Origin: Ferrimonas sediminicola
GTDB taxonomy: Bacteria > Pseudomonadota > Gammaproteobacteria > Enterobacterales > Shewanellaceae
Direction of reading: 5' to 3'
Assembly (NCBI RefSeq): GCF_005116715.1
Contig: NZ_SWCI01000008.1
Location: 62,001-126,000, forward strand
DNA length: 64,000 nucleotides
The position numbers were made by a program, and so were the translations under genes. Below the pieces are notes generated by a model. It was not told where the DNA came from, made no database searches, and worked only from the letters and a program-made list of their open reading frames with translations. Below, in pieces: positions 53,990 through 63,469 of the stretch (positions within the stretch are counted from its first letter, which is position 1; every line of letters begins with the position of its first letter).

Positions 53990-55741
53990 GTGATTGTTGA
54001 GCTTAGACGACTTTACCATTTCCCAACTCAGTTTCTAAGCCAGCAGGATGTGGCGGAACTGCAGACGCGGGCCAGGAGAAGGTTTGGCTTTGCCTTTCTG
54101 AAACTGAGCTTAGTGCTGCTGATCCTGCTCGGCCTGCTGGTGACGGGCAGCCATTATGGCACCTATCAAAGCAGCGTGGATGCCAAGCGGCGGGAGCTGG
54201 GTCAGACCGCTGTGCTGATTCATAACAGGGTAGGGCTGATCGAGCTGGCTCTGGATAGGGAGGTGGACGCCTTTTCCGCACACTTGGCGGCCGGCCTGGA
54301 TCCGCGCAGTCGCAGTTTTTCTGTTCCCTCCAGCCTGTCGACCATCATCATGGCCCTGGGTTACGTGGATATGGGCACCTACAGTCAGGAGCTGTTCCTG
54401 AGGGCCAATGGGACAGAAAAATACCGCTACACCATGAGCCAGGCCGCCACCAGCGAGGAGCACTGGGCCAACTATTTCAAAGACCCGGACAGTCGCCAGG
54501 CGGTGTTCAGCATGGGGTCCCAACCCGATCAGGAATCCACCCTGTTTATCACTAAGCCTATCGTTATTCAGGGAGAGCTGATAGGGCTGTTGCAGCTTCA
54601 TCTCGACAGTGCCCTGCTTGAATCCGACACCGTCAACCGTGGCAGCAATGACTGGATGATGTTTGCCAATGGCAGGGAGCTGTTTGGACGTGAGCTTGCT
54701 TACCCGATGCAGGCGCTGTCCGGCAGCAAGGTCGCCCAATGGGCCTTTTCCCACGGACCCTCTGGGGTCCTGCCGGTCAGGGCGGGGGTGCTGGCCTACC
54801 AGAATCTGGAGTTCCGGGCGAGAGAGGGGGAGCCCAACCCCCTGCGCATCAGCCTGGTGGCCCATGTTCCCTTCTGGAAGGGTTTGATCGATAACCCTTC
54901 CTTCCTGGTGCTGTGCCTGGTCGGGATCGGGGTGATGTTGCTGGCCTGCATGGGCGTCGCCGCCATGTTCACCCTGATGAGGTTGCAGGGCTGGGTGGAG
55001 GGGATGGAGTCCAGGATTCAGGCGATGGCGTTTGAGTCAGGGGAGGGGATGATCATCAGGGACAAGCAGGGGGTTATCATCAATGCAAACAGGAGTTTTC
55101 TCAGCCTGACCGGCTATGCCAAGGAGCAGCTAACCTGCACCAGCCGAAGCTTTATCGATCAGGATCAGCTTCAACCCAAACTGCACCAGGCACTGGTGAG
55201 GGAGCTGGAACGCTCCAGCTACTGGCAAGGCGAGGTACAGGTCCGAGATTGTAATGATGACACCGTGCCGTGTCAGCTGACCATGGCTGCGGTGATGGAT
55301 GATGACGACAGACTGGGTTATATCGTAGAAAACTACTCGGATCTGACTCGCATCAAAGCACAGGAGAGCGAGCTAAGGGTGGCGGCGGCGGCTTTCGATT
55401 GCCACAATGCGTTGGCGGTCACCGATGCCGATGGTCGTTTCAAGAAGGTCAACCGCGCCTTTGAGCAGCTGACCGGCTACGATCAGAGCGAAGTGCTGGG
55501 TCATCGCCCCAATATCCTCAGGTCGGGTCGTCATGATGCTGAGTTCTTTCAAGGGTTGTGGCGTGAGCTTAGCCAAACCGGCTGCTGGCGCGGAGTAATC
55601 TGGAACCGGCGAAAAGATGGGTCAATCTACCCAGAAATGAAGGTGATCTCCGCCGTACGGTCAAAAGAGGGGCGGGTGACCCACTATGTTTCCATCGGCA
55701 GTGAACTTGCCCTGTCGTCGGTGCCCTCCCCCAAGGAGTGA
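53990..55741 (+). CDS. membrane sensor with two PAS domains and no output domain
   Basis: The 583-residue protein has a membrane segment (about residues 35-57), a periplasmic sensor region (60-300), a second membrane segment (about 310-335) and two PAS domains (about 345-455 and 465-575, each with a PAC-like end such as GCWRGVIWNRRKDGSIYPE). Where a GGDEF, EAL or kinase domain would follow, the protein stops after VSIGSELALSSVPSPKE. No remnant of an output domain is visible downstream. It may signal by protein contact, perhaps with the divergent EAL protein, or be a truncated receptor. Start is a GTG with weak ribosome-binding site. Confidence 0.85.
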   Translation: MIVELRRLYHFPTQFLSQQDVAELQTRARRRFGFAFLKLSLVLLILLGLLVTGSHYGTYQSSVDAKRRELGQTAVLIHNRVGLIELALDREVDAFSAHLAAGLDPRSRSFSVPSSLSTIIMALGYVDMGTYSQELFLRANGTEKYRYTMSQAATSEEHWANYFKDPDSRQAVFSMGSQPDQESTLFITKPIVIQGELIGLLQLHLDSALLESDTVNRGSNDWMMFANGRELFGRELAYPMQALSGSKVAQWAFSHGPSGVLPVRAGVLAYQNLEFRAREGEPNPLRISLVAHVPFWKGLIDNPSFLVLCLVGIGVMLLACMGVAAMFTLMRLQGWVEGMESRIQAMAFESGEGMIIRDKQGVIINANRSFLSLTGYAKEQLTCTSRSFIDQDQLQPKLHQALVRELERSSYWQGEVQVRDCNDDTVPCQLTMAAVMDDDDRLGYIVENYSDLTRIKAQESELRVAAAAFDCHNALAVTDADGRFKKVNRAFEQLTGYDQSEVLGHRPNILRSGRHDAEFFQGLWRELSQTGCWRGVIWNRRKDGSIYPEMKVISAVRSKEGRVTHYVSIGSELALSSVPSPKE

Positions 55742-55960
55742 GCCACACGCTATGCTTCGATGCGGCCTATACTTATAGGTGAAATGAATAGGAAATTCTG
55801 ACAAGGTTCCACAGGCTTTGCCATGAGTGCTCGGGGTAGTGTGAGAACCTGTTGCTCAGGGAGGAGGTGTTCGGCGATGGGCCGGCGCTAAGTGCAAACT
55901 GCTGAGAGAGGGGAGGCGCGGCCTGAGGTACACCTTCATACAGGCATACAGGAGGTGCTC
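55742..55960. other. intergenic before the small membrane protein gene
   Basis: No gene is supported here. The stretch presumably carries the promoter of the small gene at 55961. Confidence 0.4.
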
Positions 55961-56071
55961 ATGGACTGGTACTACATCACCCATGTGTTGTTCACCAAAG
56001 ATATCCTGGGTCAACTGCTGCTTATCGTTTCCATAGTGGCTTTCGTTTACTGGACCGCGACCCGCACCTGA
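55961..56071 (+). CDS. 36-residue single-span membrane protein
   Basis: The frame encodes 36 residues with one hydrophobic span (about residues 13-31, DILGQLLLIVSIVAFVYW) and a short aromatic N-terminus. A near-ideal ribosome-binding site AGGAGGTG lies four bases before the ATG, which is the main support for a real gene. I do not recognise it. Small single-span proteins often modulate a larger membrane protein. Confidence 0.55.
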   Translation: MDWYYITHVLFTKDILGQLLLIVSIVAFVYWTATRT

Positions 56072-56352
56072 ACCGGCGCCAATCTGGCGTCAGCGGCAGC
56101 TATCGCCGCTGTCTGTCGACAATGGCAATCTTGCCTAGCGATCATTGACCTCCTGTCCCCACCTGTTAGCTTCTTTGTCTGGCTTGGTATACGGGCCAAT
56201 AAAGCGCATCAAGGATGAGCATTTTTCTAACCTCAATGGCACCACTGCTGCCGGCGTCCCGGTCCCGCGATGTTCACTGCCTATCTCAGGCAGGGATCCC
56301 TCCGCTGGGCTCAGGCCGAGGCGCTGACCTGCCAGTCATCATGGAGAGAGCA
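56072..56352. other. intergenic, no gene supported
   Basis: Open frames in this stretch have no convincing start and do not resemble a protein. GGAGAGAG at its end is the ribosome-binding site of the fragment at 56353. Confidence 0.4.
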
Positions 56353-56486
56353 ATGACGAAGGGAGTCATAACCGGCTTTATCGGGGGCGTGCTCACCGCC
56401 GTGGTTGGCCTCTATTGTGCGGAGCGTCTTGGATCTCCGGTGTCGAAGGGCTGGGAACGGCTGGGGCCACCGGCGGCGGGAAACCC
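56353..56486 (+). pseudogene. membrane-anchor fragment, possibly frameshifted from the next gene
   Basis: After GGAGAGAGCA an ATG opens a clean membrane anchor (MTKGVITGFIGGVLTAVVGL and the following YCAERLG). Around 56455-56480 the frame turns into Arg/Pro-rich sequence that runs to a stop at 56625, while sensible coding continues in the -1 frame as the product listed from 56487. A single base change in the G/C-rich run would join the two into one anchored protein. Sequencing error, true frameshift or two genes cannot be told apart here. Confidence 0.45.
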
Positions 56487-57020
56487 ATGGCAACGGAGAA
56501 GACCGTCAATCAGGATATTGCCCCCCATCCACTGGAGCAGAGGCTGGAGGCTGCGGCTGCCAAGCCGATCAGGATCGCCGTCAATCCCGGGAGCGCGGCG
56601 GAACCGGATTTCGACGCCCTGGTGAGGGATCAGCGTGTCGACGCTTCGGCGCTGTATCCGCTGATCAGCGCAACACGCTTTGATGCCGTTTTGGACAAGT
56701 TTGACGTCCAGGGGCAGCCGTCGGAAGAGGTGGCCCAGTTTCAGGCCCGCATCGAGGAGTTTATCCTTGCCTCAGAGATCAACCCCTTGCTCCAGGATGC
56801 CCGGGTTGCCTGTAACAATGACCTCTGCCTGGCGGAGTTCTCCTCGCTCTCCGGGCCTCAGTTGCAGGGTTTTGTCCAGGAGTTCCTAAGCGGAGCGGAG
56901 AGCCCCCTTCATCCGGGGGGCACCGTCACCCGTTATGAGAGGGAGGGGGATGGACGCCACTGCATCCGATTGGCGTTTAACTCAGATCCGGAGATTGTCG
57001 CCCTGATGATGCCACGGTAG
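56487..57020 (+). CDS. unknown soluble protein, possibly missing its membrane anchor
   Basis: The 177-residue product from the ATG at 56487 is acidic and helical, with two Cys in ACNNDLC that could form a disulfide or bind metal. I recognise no family. The frame is open upstream to 56415 but has no signal peptide; the anchor-like sequence lies in another frame just upstream. Such an anchor plus periplasmic domain would make sense as one protein of about 220 residues. A terminator follows. Confidence 0.6.
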   Translation: MATEKTVNQDIAPHPLEQRLEAAAAKPIRIAVNPGSAAEPDFDALVRDQRVDASALYPLISATRFDAVLDKFDVQGQPSEEVAQFQARIEEFILASEINPLLQDARVACNNDLCLAEFSSLSGPQLQGFVQEFLSGAESPLHPGGTVTRYEREGDGRHCIRLAFNSDPEIVALMMPR

Positions 57021-57035
57021 TTGAACGTCATTGTT

Positions 57036-57066
57036 CAAAAATTAGGCGGTAATGCCTAATTTTTCA
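57036..57066. terminator. rho-independent terminator
   Basis: A perfect stem AAAAATTAGGC/GCCTAATTTTT with a six-base loop lies 16 bases after the stop codon of the preceding gene. Confidence 0.8.
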
Positions 57067-57216
57067 GTTTACCCTCAGATCAGGTTGGTGATCAGGGCCT
57101 GAGATCAGGAGGCGGTGATCACTGTCGTTCAGCCATGGAGACCGGCTGTCCCCAAGGGAGGACCTGGCTGCTGTCACGGTCTGGGGGGCAAGCTTCGGGT
57201 ACAGGAGGGGGGGGTT

Positions 57217-57384
57217 ATGACCGTATCCTCAACTGCAGTGACCGCACTTATCCATTTTTGTCTGACGCTGTTGGTGGTTCTGGCGTTGCTGCTCGGCTGG
57301 ATCTGGCGGGTCAGCTGGCGTTTCGACGTGCCCAGGGGCATCACCGACAAGGCGATCGACGACGATCTCCACTATCACTCGTGA
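57217..57384 (+). CDS. 55-residue single-span membrane protein
   Basis: The product has one strong hydrophobic span (about residues 8-31) and a polar C-terminal tail ending IDDDLHYHS. A strong AGGAGG precedes the ATG by about nine bases. The frame is open upstream to 57115 but without a ribosome-binding site. No family is recognised. Confidence 0.55.
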   Translation: MTVSSTAVTALIHFCLTLLVVLALLLGWIWRVSWRFDVPRGITDKAIDDDLHYHS

Positions 57385-57475
57385 GAACCGAGGGGGGCGG
57401 TCCGAGCGGGGCTCGCCCCGGCGGGACGGGTCTGATAGTCTGACAGGCTCAGATTTAGTGGATTCGTGTCACTCA

Positions 57476-57931
57476 ATGAACTATCAAGCTGTCTCCTCCG
57501 TTCTGTTTGTCTGCCTGGGCAACATCTGCCGCTCCCCCACCGCCGAGGCGGTGTTCCGTCACCGCTTTCAGGGAGCGGGGTTGGCCTTGGAACTGGACTC
57601 CGCCGGCACCGATGCCTATCACGCCGGTGAACGACCGGACCGGCGCTCCGCCTCCGCCGGCAGGCTCCGGGGATATGACTTCTCCGGCATCCGTGCCCGC
57701 CAGGTGACCGCCGAGGATTTCGAGCGTTTCGACCTGATCCTGGCGGCCGACAGCAGTAACCTGCGCGATCTGCGCGCCCGCTGTCCGGGCCACCTGGCCT
57801 ACAAGCTGGATAGGATCGTCCACGCCGGCGAGGTGCCCGACCCCTATTACGGCGGCAGTGAGGGCTTCGAGCTGGTGCTGGACCTGCTGGAGCAGGCGGC
57901 GGACCGCTGGATAGAGCGTCTGGGGCACTAA
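57476..57931 (+). CDS. low-molecular-weight protein tyrosine phosphatase
   Basis: The 151-residue protein carries the signature loop CLGNICRS (Cys13, Arg19) and the general-acid Asp in DPYYGG, both intact. The family dephosphorylates tyrosine, often on kinases of capsule synthesis (Wzb type), but no wza/wzc or capsule genes lie nearby, so the target is unknown. The ATG at 57476 fits the family start; a GTG at 57458 is an alternative and neither has a clear ribosome-binding site. Confidence 0.92.
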   Translation: MNYQAVSSVLFVCLGNICRSPTAEAVFRHRFQGAGLALELDSAGTDAYHAGERPDRRSASAGRLRGYDFSGIRARQVTAEDFERFDLILAADSSNLRDLRARCPGHLAYKLDRIVHAGEVPDPYYGGSEGFELVLDLLEQAADRWIERLGH

Positions 57932-57948
57932 AGAGGGACGTAGGAAAG

Positions 57949-57977
57949 AAAAAGCCGGCTCAGTGAGCCGGCTTTTT
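57949..57977. terminator. bidirectional terminator
   Basis: The stem AAAGCCGGCT/AGCCGGCTTT with A and T runs lies between converging genes. Confidence 0.88.
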
Positions 57978-58003
57978 AGTGCCCGATTGGGGGCAGCACG
58001 CCC

Positions 58004-59380
58004 TTAGGCTTGTCTGCGCTCCCAGCGGCGCTTGATGGGCACGATGATGGCGGTGGCAGCGATGGCTCCCAGGATCATGCCGATGGCCACTACCGGGCTT
58101 TGCAGGGCGTTGGGGTTGACCGCCAGGGTACCGCCCAGGGACAGCATCATCACGCCGGACATCAGTTTCAGGGTCTGTCCCTCCTTCTCGGTCAGCTTGC
58201 GCTTGCCCATGGTCATGGCGAACACGGTGACGATCGCCGCCAGCGGGATCACGTACACCACGTTATACATCACCAGGTAGAGATAGCGGGTGCTATCGGT
58301 CATCTCATGCATGGAGAGCACGCTGGTGTAGATCATCGGGAAGCCGGCGGTGCACAGCAACTCGTAGGCGTTGGCCAGGATCGCCAGCACGGTGGCGCCG
58401 ACGATCATCGCCGCCAGGCTGGAGGCACTGGAGAGCTTGCCCATCCGCTTGATCAAACCGGTGCGGTTCTCCGCCGACATGGACAGGGAGATCTCGCCCC
58501 GTTGCAGGAAGAACTCCTTGATGTTGATGCCACCCGCGACGATGGCCAGCATTCCCGCCGCCAGGATGATCCAGCCGCCGTCGGCGCCGTCCCCCAGCAG
58601 CTGGAACAGGTTTAGCCAGGCGGTCATAAACAGGAAGTAGATAAGACCAGAGAAGAACACGAAGATGCCGCCGACGATCAGCATGCGGCCGCGACTCTTG
58701 GCGTTCACCATCACGCTGAGCAGGAACAGCAGCACGAAGAAGGCGCAGGGGTTAAAGGCGTCCACCCCGGCCAGTACCACGGTCAACGCCGGCAGCGAAA
58801 GCTTCTCGGGATTGACCACGCCGATAAGGGGCAGCTCCACCGGTTGCACCGCAGGGGCGTTCATGTCGGTCACGCCGCAGGTGCCCTCCTCACCGTCGCC
58901 GCACTGGGCACCCAGATCCAGCGGGGCATCCATGTCGAGGCTGTCGCTGGCCACCATGTCGACGCCACTGAGGCTGCCTCCCAGGCGCTGATAGCAGGCG
59001 CGCAGCTGGTTCTCCAGGAACTGGCCGGTGGTTTGTTCGCTGGTGTAGCCAACGATGGGGGTGCCACACACCGCCATAAAGGGCACAGAGTTGGGGGCGG
59101 TGCCGGTCAGTTCGGCCACCCTCTGCCAATGGGCCCGGGTACCGGCGTCCTGTACCTTGTAATCCTTGAGGTCGATCCAGGGGTAGTGGGGCAGCAGCTC
59201 CTCCTCGATGAAGGGGTGAGCCTCGGCGCAGTGGGGACAGGTCTCGGACCAGAAGAAGTAGAGGGTCACCCTGGGTTGGCCCGCACTGTCATGGGTGAAC
59301 CAGTCCGCGTCGGCGGCCTGGCTCAGGGGGGAGAGGAAGACGAGTAACAGGCCCAAAAGCAGGCCTCTGATGGGATTCAT
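58004..59380 (-). CDS. thioredoxin-domain / CcdA-like transmembrane fusion protein
   Basis: The 458-residue protein has a signal peptide, a periplasmic thioredoxin-like domain with CPHC (Cys48, Cys51) in FFWSETCPHC, a linker with more Cys, and a C-terminal membrane domain of about eight segments. Conserved Cys lie in VDAFNPCAFF and LLCTAGFP, matching the CcdA/DsbD core that moves electrons across the membrane. It likely passes reducing power from cytoplasmic thioredoxin to its own periplasmic domain and then to periplasmic thiols, possibly apocytochromes. The domain order is the reverse of DsbD, which carries its thioredoxin domain at the C-terminus. Confidence 0.85.
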   Translation of the reverse strand: MNPIRGLLLGLLLVFLSPLSQAADADWFTHDSAGQPRVTLYFFWSETCPHCAEAHPFIEEELLPHYPWIDLKDYKVQDAGTRAHWQRVAELTGTAPNSVPFMAVCGTPIVGYTSEQTTGQFLENQLRACYQRLGGSLSGVDMVASDSLDMDAPLDLGAQCGDGEEGTCGVTDMNAPAVQPVELPLIGVVNPEKLSLPALTVVLAGVDAFNPCAFFVLLFLLSVMVNAKSRGRMLIVGGIFVFFSGLIYFLFMTAWLNLFQLLGDGADGGWIILAAGMLAIVAGGINIKEFFLQRGEISLSMSAENRTGLIKRMGKLSSASSLAAMIVGATVLAILANAYELLCTAGFPMIYTSVLSMHEMTDSTRYLYLVMYNVVYVIPLAAIVTVFAMTMGKRKLTEKEGQTLKLMSGVMMLSLGGTLAVNPNALQSPVVAIGMILGAIAATAIIVPIKRRWERRQA

Positions 59381-59560
59381 CGAGAATCACTCCTAAAACC
59401 GATTAACTACCATGTTAGTTTTCACTCTAAGGTGCGGAGTTCAGTGTTGGTAAAGGATTTTTATCAGGATGTTATCCAAGCCACGTTTTGGGCGACTTTC
59501 CATCGAAAAAGATGCAAAGGCGCACAGATTGTGATGCGGGGCAGCGGCTGACACCGCGGG

Positions 59561-59594
59561 CAAAAAAAAACCGACAGCCTGGGCTGTCGGTTTC
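59561..59594 (-). terminator. rho-independent terminator of rne
   Basis: On the minus strand CCGACAGCC/GGCTGTCGG is followed by nine T, directly after the rne stop codon. Confidence 0.9.
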
Positions 59595-59612
59595 TGTGCG
59601 GGTTGAGCGCGC

Positions 59613-62600
59613 TTACTCGGCGTCGGTCGGCTTGGTCATGCCTGCGTTGGAGGAGAAGCGGTAGCGGCTCTGAGCGAACTCGTTGGGCTTGGCTTCCACC
59701 TTGCTCTCTTCACTCTTGGGCACCACTACAGGCTCGAAATCCGGCACCTCCACCTGGGGCGTGGCGGCCTGGGAGAAGGCGGCCTTGGCAAAGCGGCTGC
59801 CTGCAGCCTTGGGCGCCGCGGCTTTCGCTTCCACAGCCTTAGGTGCTTCGGCGGGTGCTTCGGCCTGGGCTTCTACGGCCTTGGGCGCTTCCGCCTGGGC
59901 TTCGGCCTTGGGCGTTTCCGCCTGGGCTTCGGCCTTGGGCGTTTCCGCCTGGGCTTCGGCCTTGGGTTCTTCCGCCTTAACTTCGGCCTTGGGCGCTTCT
60001 ACCTTGGTTTCGACCGCCTCGGGGGCGTCCGCCTTGGCTTCGGTGGCCTTAGGGGCTTCCGCCTTGGCTTCTACCGCCTCGGCTTTGGCTTCGACCGCCT
60101 TAGGCTCTTCAGCCTTGGTGTCTCCCTTGTCAGCCTTGGGCTTGCGGCTGCGCGGCTGGCGGCTGCGACGGGGCTTGGGGGCCTCGGCCTGCTCTTCGGT
60201 GTCGGCCGGGGCGGATTGCTGCTCGCCGTCGAACATCTCCAACTGGGTCTCATCCGCCAGGTCGGTGGTTTCGGGGTAACGGGCCGTTACCGGATCTTTC
60301 TGGGCTTCGGCCTCCAGATCGGCGGCGTCGGCGTCGACATCGTCGTCACGCTTGCGGCGGCGGCGCTGACCGGCGGCGCGCAGGTGACGGGGGCTGCGGC
60401 GACTGCGACGGTTGTTGTCTCGCTCATCCTCCTCACCGTTTTCACCACCCTCCGCATCGGCGGCCTGGGCGACCTCCTCGGCCTTGGCGTCCATGCTCTG
60501 CTGAACGACCACGGTCGGGGTTTCGTTCTTCGCTTCTGGCTGTGGGGTGACCTCGGTGGCAACGGCCTCGATCTGAACCTCCTGGGCCTTGGGCGCGTCC
60601 TCAACCTTGGGCGCGTCCTCATCCGCCTTGGGAGCGGTCTCTGCGGCGCGGGGTTCGGCGCTCAGTCGAACGGAACGCTCCAGCTTGCGGCGCTGACGGC
60701 GCTCCTTCATCACTTCGCGTTCCCGCTTCTCCTGCTGGGACGCCTCCTGGACGTCGCTGCCTTCGGCGAGCTCTTGTGGCTCCCTCTCCTTGCGGCGGCG
60801 GCGCTGACGGCTTGGCTGCTCCTGAGTATCCTCAGAGCGGGCCTGCTGCTCGGACTGACGACGTTCCTGCCTCTCTTGCGACTTCTGCTCGTCGCGACGG
60901 TCGTCACGACGGCGGCGATCTTTACGCTCACCGCGTTCCTGGCGGTCGCCACGCTCTTTACGCTCACCGCGCTCCTGGCGGTCGCCACGCTCTTTGCGCT
61001 CGCCGCGTTCCTGACGGTCGCCACGCTCTTTGCGCTCACCGCGCTCCTGGCGGTCGCCACGCTCTTTGCGCTCACCGCGTTCACCGCGTTCGCCACGACG
61101 ACGGTCGCCGCGACGTCGGTCACCGCGCTTGGCATCGCGAGATTCCTTCTTCTCCTCCCGTTTGGGTTGCTCCTCTTCGCCACTAAACAGGGACTTCAGG
61201 GCACCGGCCAGCTTGGACAGAAGGGAGGGCTTCTCCTCTTCGACCTTGGGCTTCTTGTCCTTCTTGGGCTGCGGCTTAGCTGTCTCCTCCTTTGCCTTGG
61301 ATTTCAGCTTCAGCTCTTCAGGCTTGGGAGCTTCCATGGCGCGGATGGCGGGACGATCGGCAACCTGCTTCTCCAGCTTGCGCGGCTCGTACAGCACCGG
61401 TTCCGGTGCCTCGGCGATCTTGTAGCTGGCTTCGGTGATGGTGTCATCCTTGCGGTGACGGGCCACGGTGTAGTGTGGCGTCTCCATATGAGGATGGGGA
61501 ATCACGTACACCTCAACTTTGTGCCGCTCTTCGATGATGCGGATCGCCTTGCGTTTTTCGTTCAGCAGGAAGGCGGCCACGTCGGTGGGGACCTGGGCTT
61601 CGATCTGGGCGGTGTTGTCCTTGATCGCTTCCTCTTCCATCAGACGCAGGATCGACAGGGCCAGGGATTCGGTGCCGCGTACCACGCCCTGACCGCTACA
61701 GCGGGGGCAGATGTGGGCAGAGGACTCACCCAGGGAGGGGCGCAGCCGCTGGCGAGACATCTCCATCAGGCCAAAGCGGGAGATGCGGCCAATCTGGACC
61801 CGGGCCCGATCCTGGCGCACGGCGTCGCGCAGGCGGTTTTCCACTTCACGCTGGTGGCGCACCGGTCCCATATCGATGAAGTCGATCACCACCAGGCCAC
61901 CCAGGTCGCGCAGGCGCAACTGGCGGGCGATCTCGTCGGCCGCTTCCAGGTTGGTCTGCAGGGCAGTCTCTTCGATATCGCCGCCCTTGGTGGCGCGGGC
62001 GGAGTTGATGTCGATGGCGGTCAGGGCCTCGGTGGGATCGATGACGATGGAGCCGCCGGAGGGCAGGCGCACTTCGCGCTGGAAAGCGGACTCGATCTGG
62101 CTCTCAATCTGGTAGTGGGTGAACAGGGGCACCTCGGCCTTGTACAGCTTCACCCGGCTGACGTAGTCGGGGCGCACCAGGTTGATGTGCTGTACCGCCT
62201 CGTCGTAGATGCGGGGGTGGTCCACCAGGATCTCGCCAATGTCGCGGCGCAGGTAATCGCGGATGGCGCGCACGATCACGTTGCTTTCCTGGTGAATCAG
62301 GAAAGGTGCGGAGCGGGATTGGGAGACCTCTTTGATCTTGTCCCAGTGGTTGAGCAAAACCTGCAGGTCGTACTCCAGCTCTTCGGCAGCCTTGCCGACG
62401 CCGGCGGTGCGGACAATCAGGCCCATTCCCTGGGGAACGGTCAGCTGGCTGAGGGCGTCTTTCAGCTCTGTGCGCTCGTCACCCTCGATGCGGCGGGAGA
62501 TGCCGCCGGCACGGGGGTTGTTAGGCATCAGAACCAGGTAGCTGCCGGCCAGGCTGATGAAGGTGGTCAGGGCGGCACCCTTGCTACCACGCTCCTCTTT

Positions 62601-62915
62601 GTCCACCTGGACGATCACCTCCTGACCCTCCTTGATCACCTCCTTGATATTGGGGCGACCCTGGAAGGAGTATCCCTCGGGGAAGTACTCACGGGCGATC
62701 TCTTTCAGGGGCAGGAAACCATGGCGCTCGGCGCCGTAGTCCACAAAGGCGGCTTCCAGAGAGGGCTCTACGCGGGTGATTTTGCCCTTGTAGATGTTGG
62801 CTTTCTTCTGTTCGTGACCCGGAGCTTCAATATCCAGATCATAGAGGCGCTGCCCATCAACCAGGGCAACACGCAACTCTTCGGATTGAGTTGCGTTAAT
62901 CAGCATTCTTTTCAT
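59613..62915 (-). CDS. rne: ribonuclease E
   Basis: RNase E is the endonuclease and scaffold of the RNA degradosome. The 1100-residue protein starts [20 protein letters not shown], with the S1 domain (about residues 35-120), the DNase I-like catalytic domain (Asp residues in [14 protein letters not shown] and VVIDFIDMG) and the zinc-link CPRCSGQG (about 404). The C-terminal half is disordered, with an arginine-rich block of tandem 12-residue repeats ([12 protein letters not shown]) and Ala/Glu/Lys/Pro-rich repeats, ending [12 protein letters not shown]. It is divergent from rluC, as in E. coli. Confidence 0.97.
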   Translation of the reverse strand: MKRMLINATQSEELRVALVDGQRLYDLDIEAPGHEQKKANIYKGKITRVEPSLEAAFVDYGAERHGFLPLKEIAREYFPEGYSFQGRPNIKEVIKEGQEVIVQVDKEERGSKGAALTTFISLAGSYLVLMPNNPRAGGISRRIEGDERTELKDALSQLTVPQGMGLIVRTAGVGKAAEELEYDLQVLLNHWDKIKEVSQSRSAPFLIHQESNVIVRAIRDYLRRDIGEILVDHPRIYDEAVQHINLVRPDYVSRVKLYKAEVPLFTHYQIESQIESAFQREVRLPSGGSIVIDPTEALTAIDINSARATKGGDIEETALQTNLEAADEIARQLRLRDLGGLVVIDFIDMGPVRHQREVENRLRDAVRQDRARVQIGRISRFGLMEMSRQRLRPSLGESSAHICPRCSGQGVVRGTESLALSILRLMEEEAIKDNTAQIEAQVPTDVAAFLLNEKRKAIRIIEERHKVEVYVIPHPHMETPHYTVARHRKDDTITEASYKIAEAPEPVLYEPRKLEKQVADRPAIRAMEAPKPEELKLKSKAKEETAKPQPKKDKKPKVEEEKPSLLSKLAGALKSLFSGEEEQPKREEKKESRDAKRGDRRRGDRRRGERGERGERKERGDRQERGERKERGDRQERGERKERGDRQERGERKERGDRQERGERKDRRRRDDRRDEQKSQERQERRQSEQQARSEDTQEQPSRQRRRRKEREPQELAEGSDVQEASQQEKREREVMKERRQRRKLERSVRLSAEPRAAETAPKADEDAPKVEDAPKAQEVQIEAVATEVTPQPEAKNETPTVVVQQSMDAKAEEVAQAADAEGGENGEEDERDNNRRSRRSPRHLRAAGQRRRRKRDDDVDADAADLEAEAQKDPVTARYPETTDLADETQLEMFDGEQQSAPADTEEQAEAPKPRRSRQPRSRKPKADKGDTKAEEPKAVEAKAEAVEAKAEAPKATEAKADAPEAVETKVEAPKAEVKAEEPKAEAQAETPKAEAQAETPKAEAQAEAPKAVEAQAEAPAEAPKAVEAKAAAPKAAGSRFAKAAFSQAATPQVEVPDFEPVVVPKSEESKVEAKPNEFAQSRYRFSSNAGMTKPTDAE
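59845..60120 (-). repeat. low-complexity repeats encoding AEAPKA-type motifs in RNase E
   Basis: Short degenerate units such as GCTTCGGCCTTGGGCG recur many times and encode AEAPKAE-like sequence in the C-terminal scaffold. They are part of the coding region. Confidence 0.75.
60924..61080 (-). repeat. 36-base tandem repeat inside rne
   Basis: Four full 36-base units start at 60924, 60960, 60996 and 61032, with a partial fifth from 61068. Each encodes [12 protein letters not shown], building an Arg-rich RNA-binding block. Units differ at a few third positions. Confidence 0.9.
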
Positions 62916-63469
62916 CTTGGGTGATCCAATTTTCCATTGGTCACCGCTTCAGGTCGAGCGTCGGCTGCACCGGCACCCCAGAATCAAATTGCAGGCAGTC
63001 TCACGACTGGTTGACCGGGGCCTTGCCCATCAACACATCAGGTTACTGGGGGGTTGGCTGCGGGCACGCCGCAGATGCTCTGTCTCAACCCCTGTTCTCT
63101 TTGCTGTGCAGCTTACAACTGCTGCCGCCGCGCCTTGGGAGGCGTTGCGACTGAAATTTTTTCCCGGTACACCACCGGACGGAGGACCTGAAACGGTTTC
63201 CGATTTTGCATTCCTATTAGGGGGTCAACTGCTCGGCTGGAGTGTCGTGCCGGTCCTTTGGCAGGAGAGGGTTCCTCGCTGTCGCGGACCTGGCATCGTT
63301 TGACTTCTCAGTAAAAAAACCGATAGCAGGACCAAATCTGTGCAGACATGCTAAAAATCCAACTTTTAGTCAAGCTGCAACCGCAAGAATATAGCAACTT
63401 CCGCCCGCTGCGGCAATCGACAATCTCGATATTGTTCGCCGTGGCGCGATTCGGTGTACAATGGCGCCC
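62916..63469. other. rne/rluC divergent intergenic region and rne leader
   Basis: This 554-base gap carries the long 5' leader expected for rne, which in E. coli mediates autoregulation by RNase E, and the rluC promoter (TACAAT at 63457-63462 is -10 like but very close to the start). I could not identify the conserved leader hairpins by eye. Confidence 0.45.

Noticed and set aside
60924-61080. Regular 36-base repeats resembling a CRISPR array
   Set aside because: The units are contiguous with no spacers and are in frame within rne.
60216-62924. A 902-codon open frame antisense to rne
   Set aside because: It consists of low-complexity Leu/Val/Gly sequence mirroring the RNase E repeats, with no ribosome-binding site or family match.
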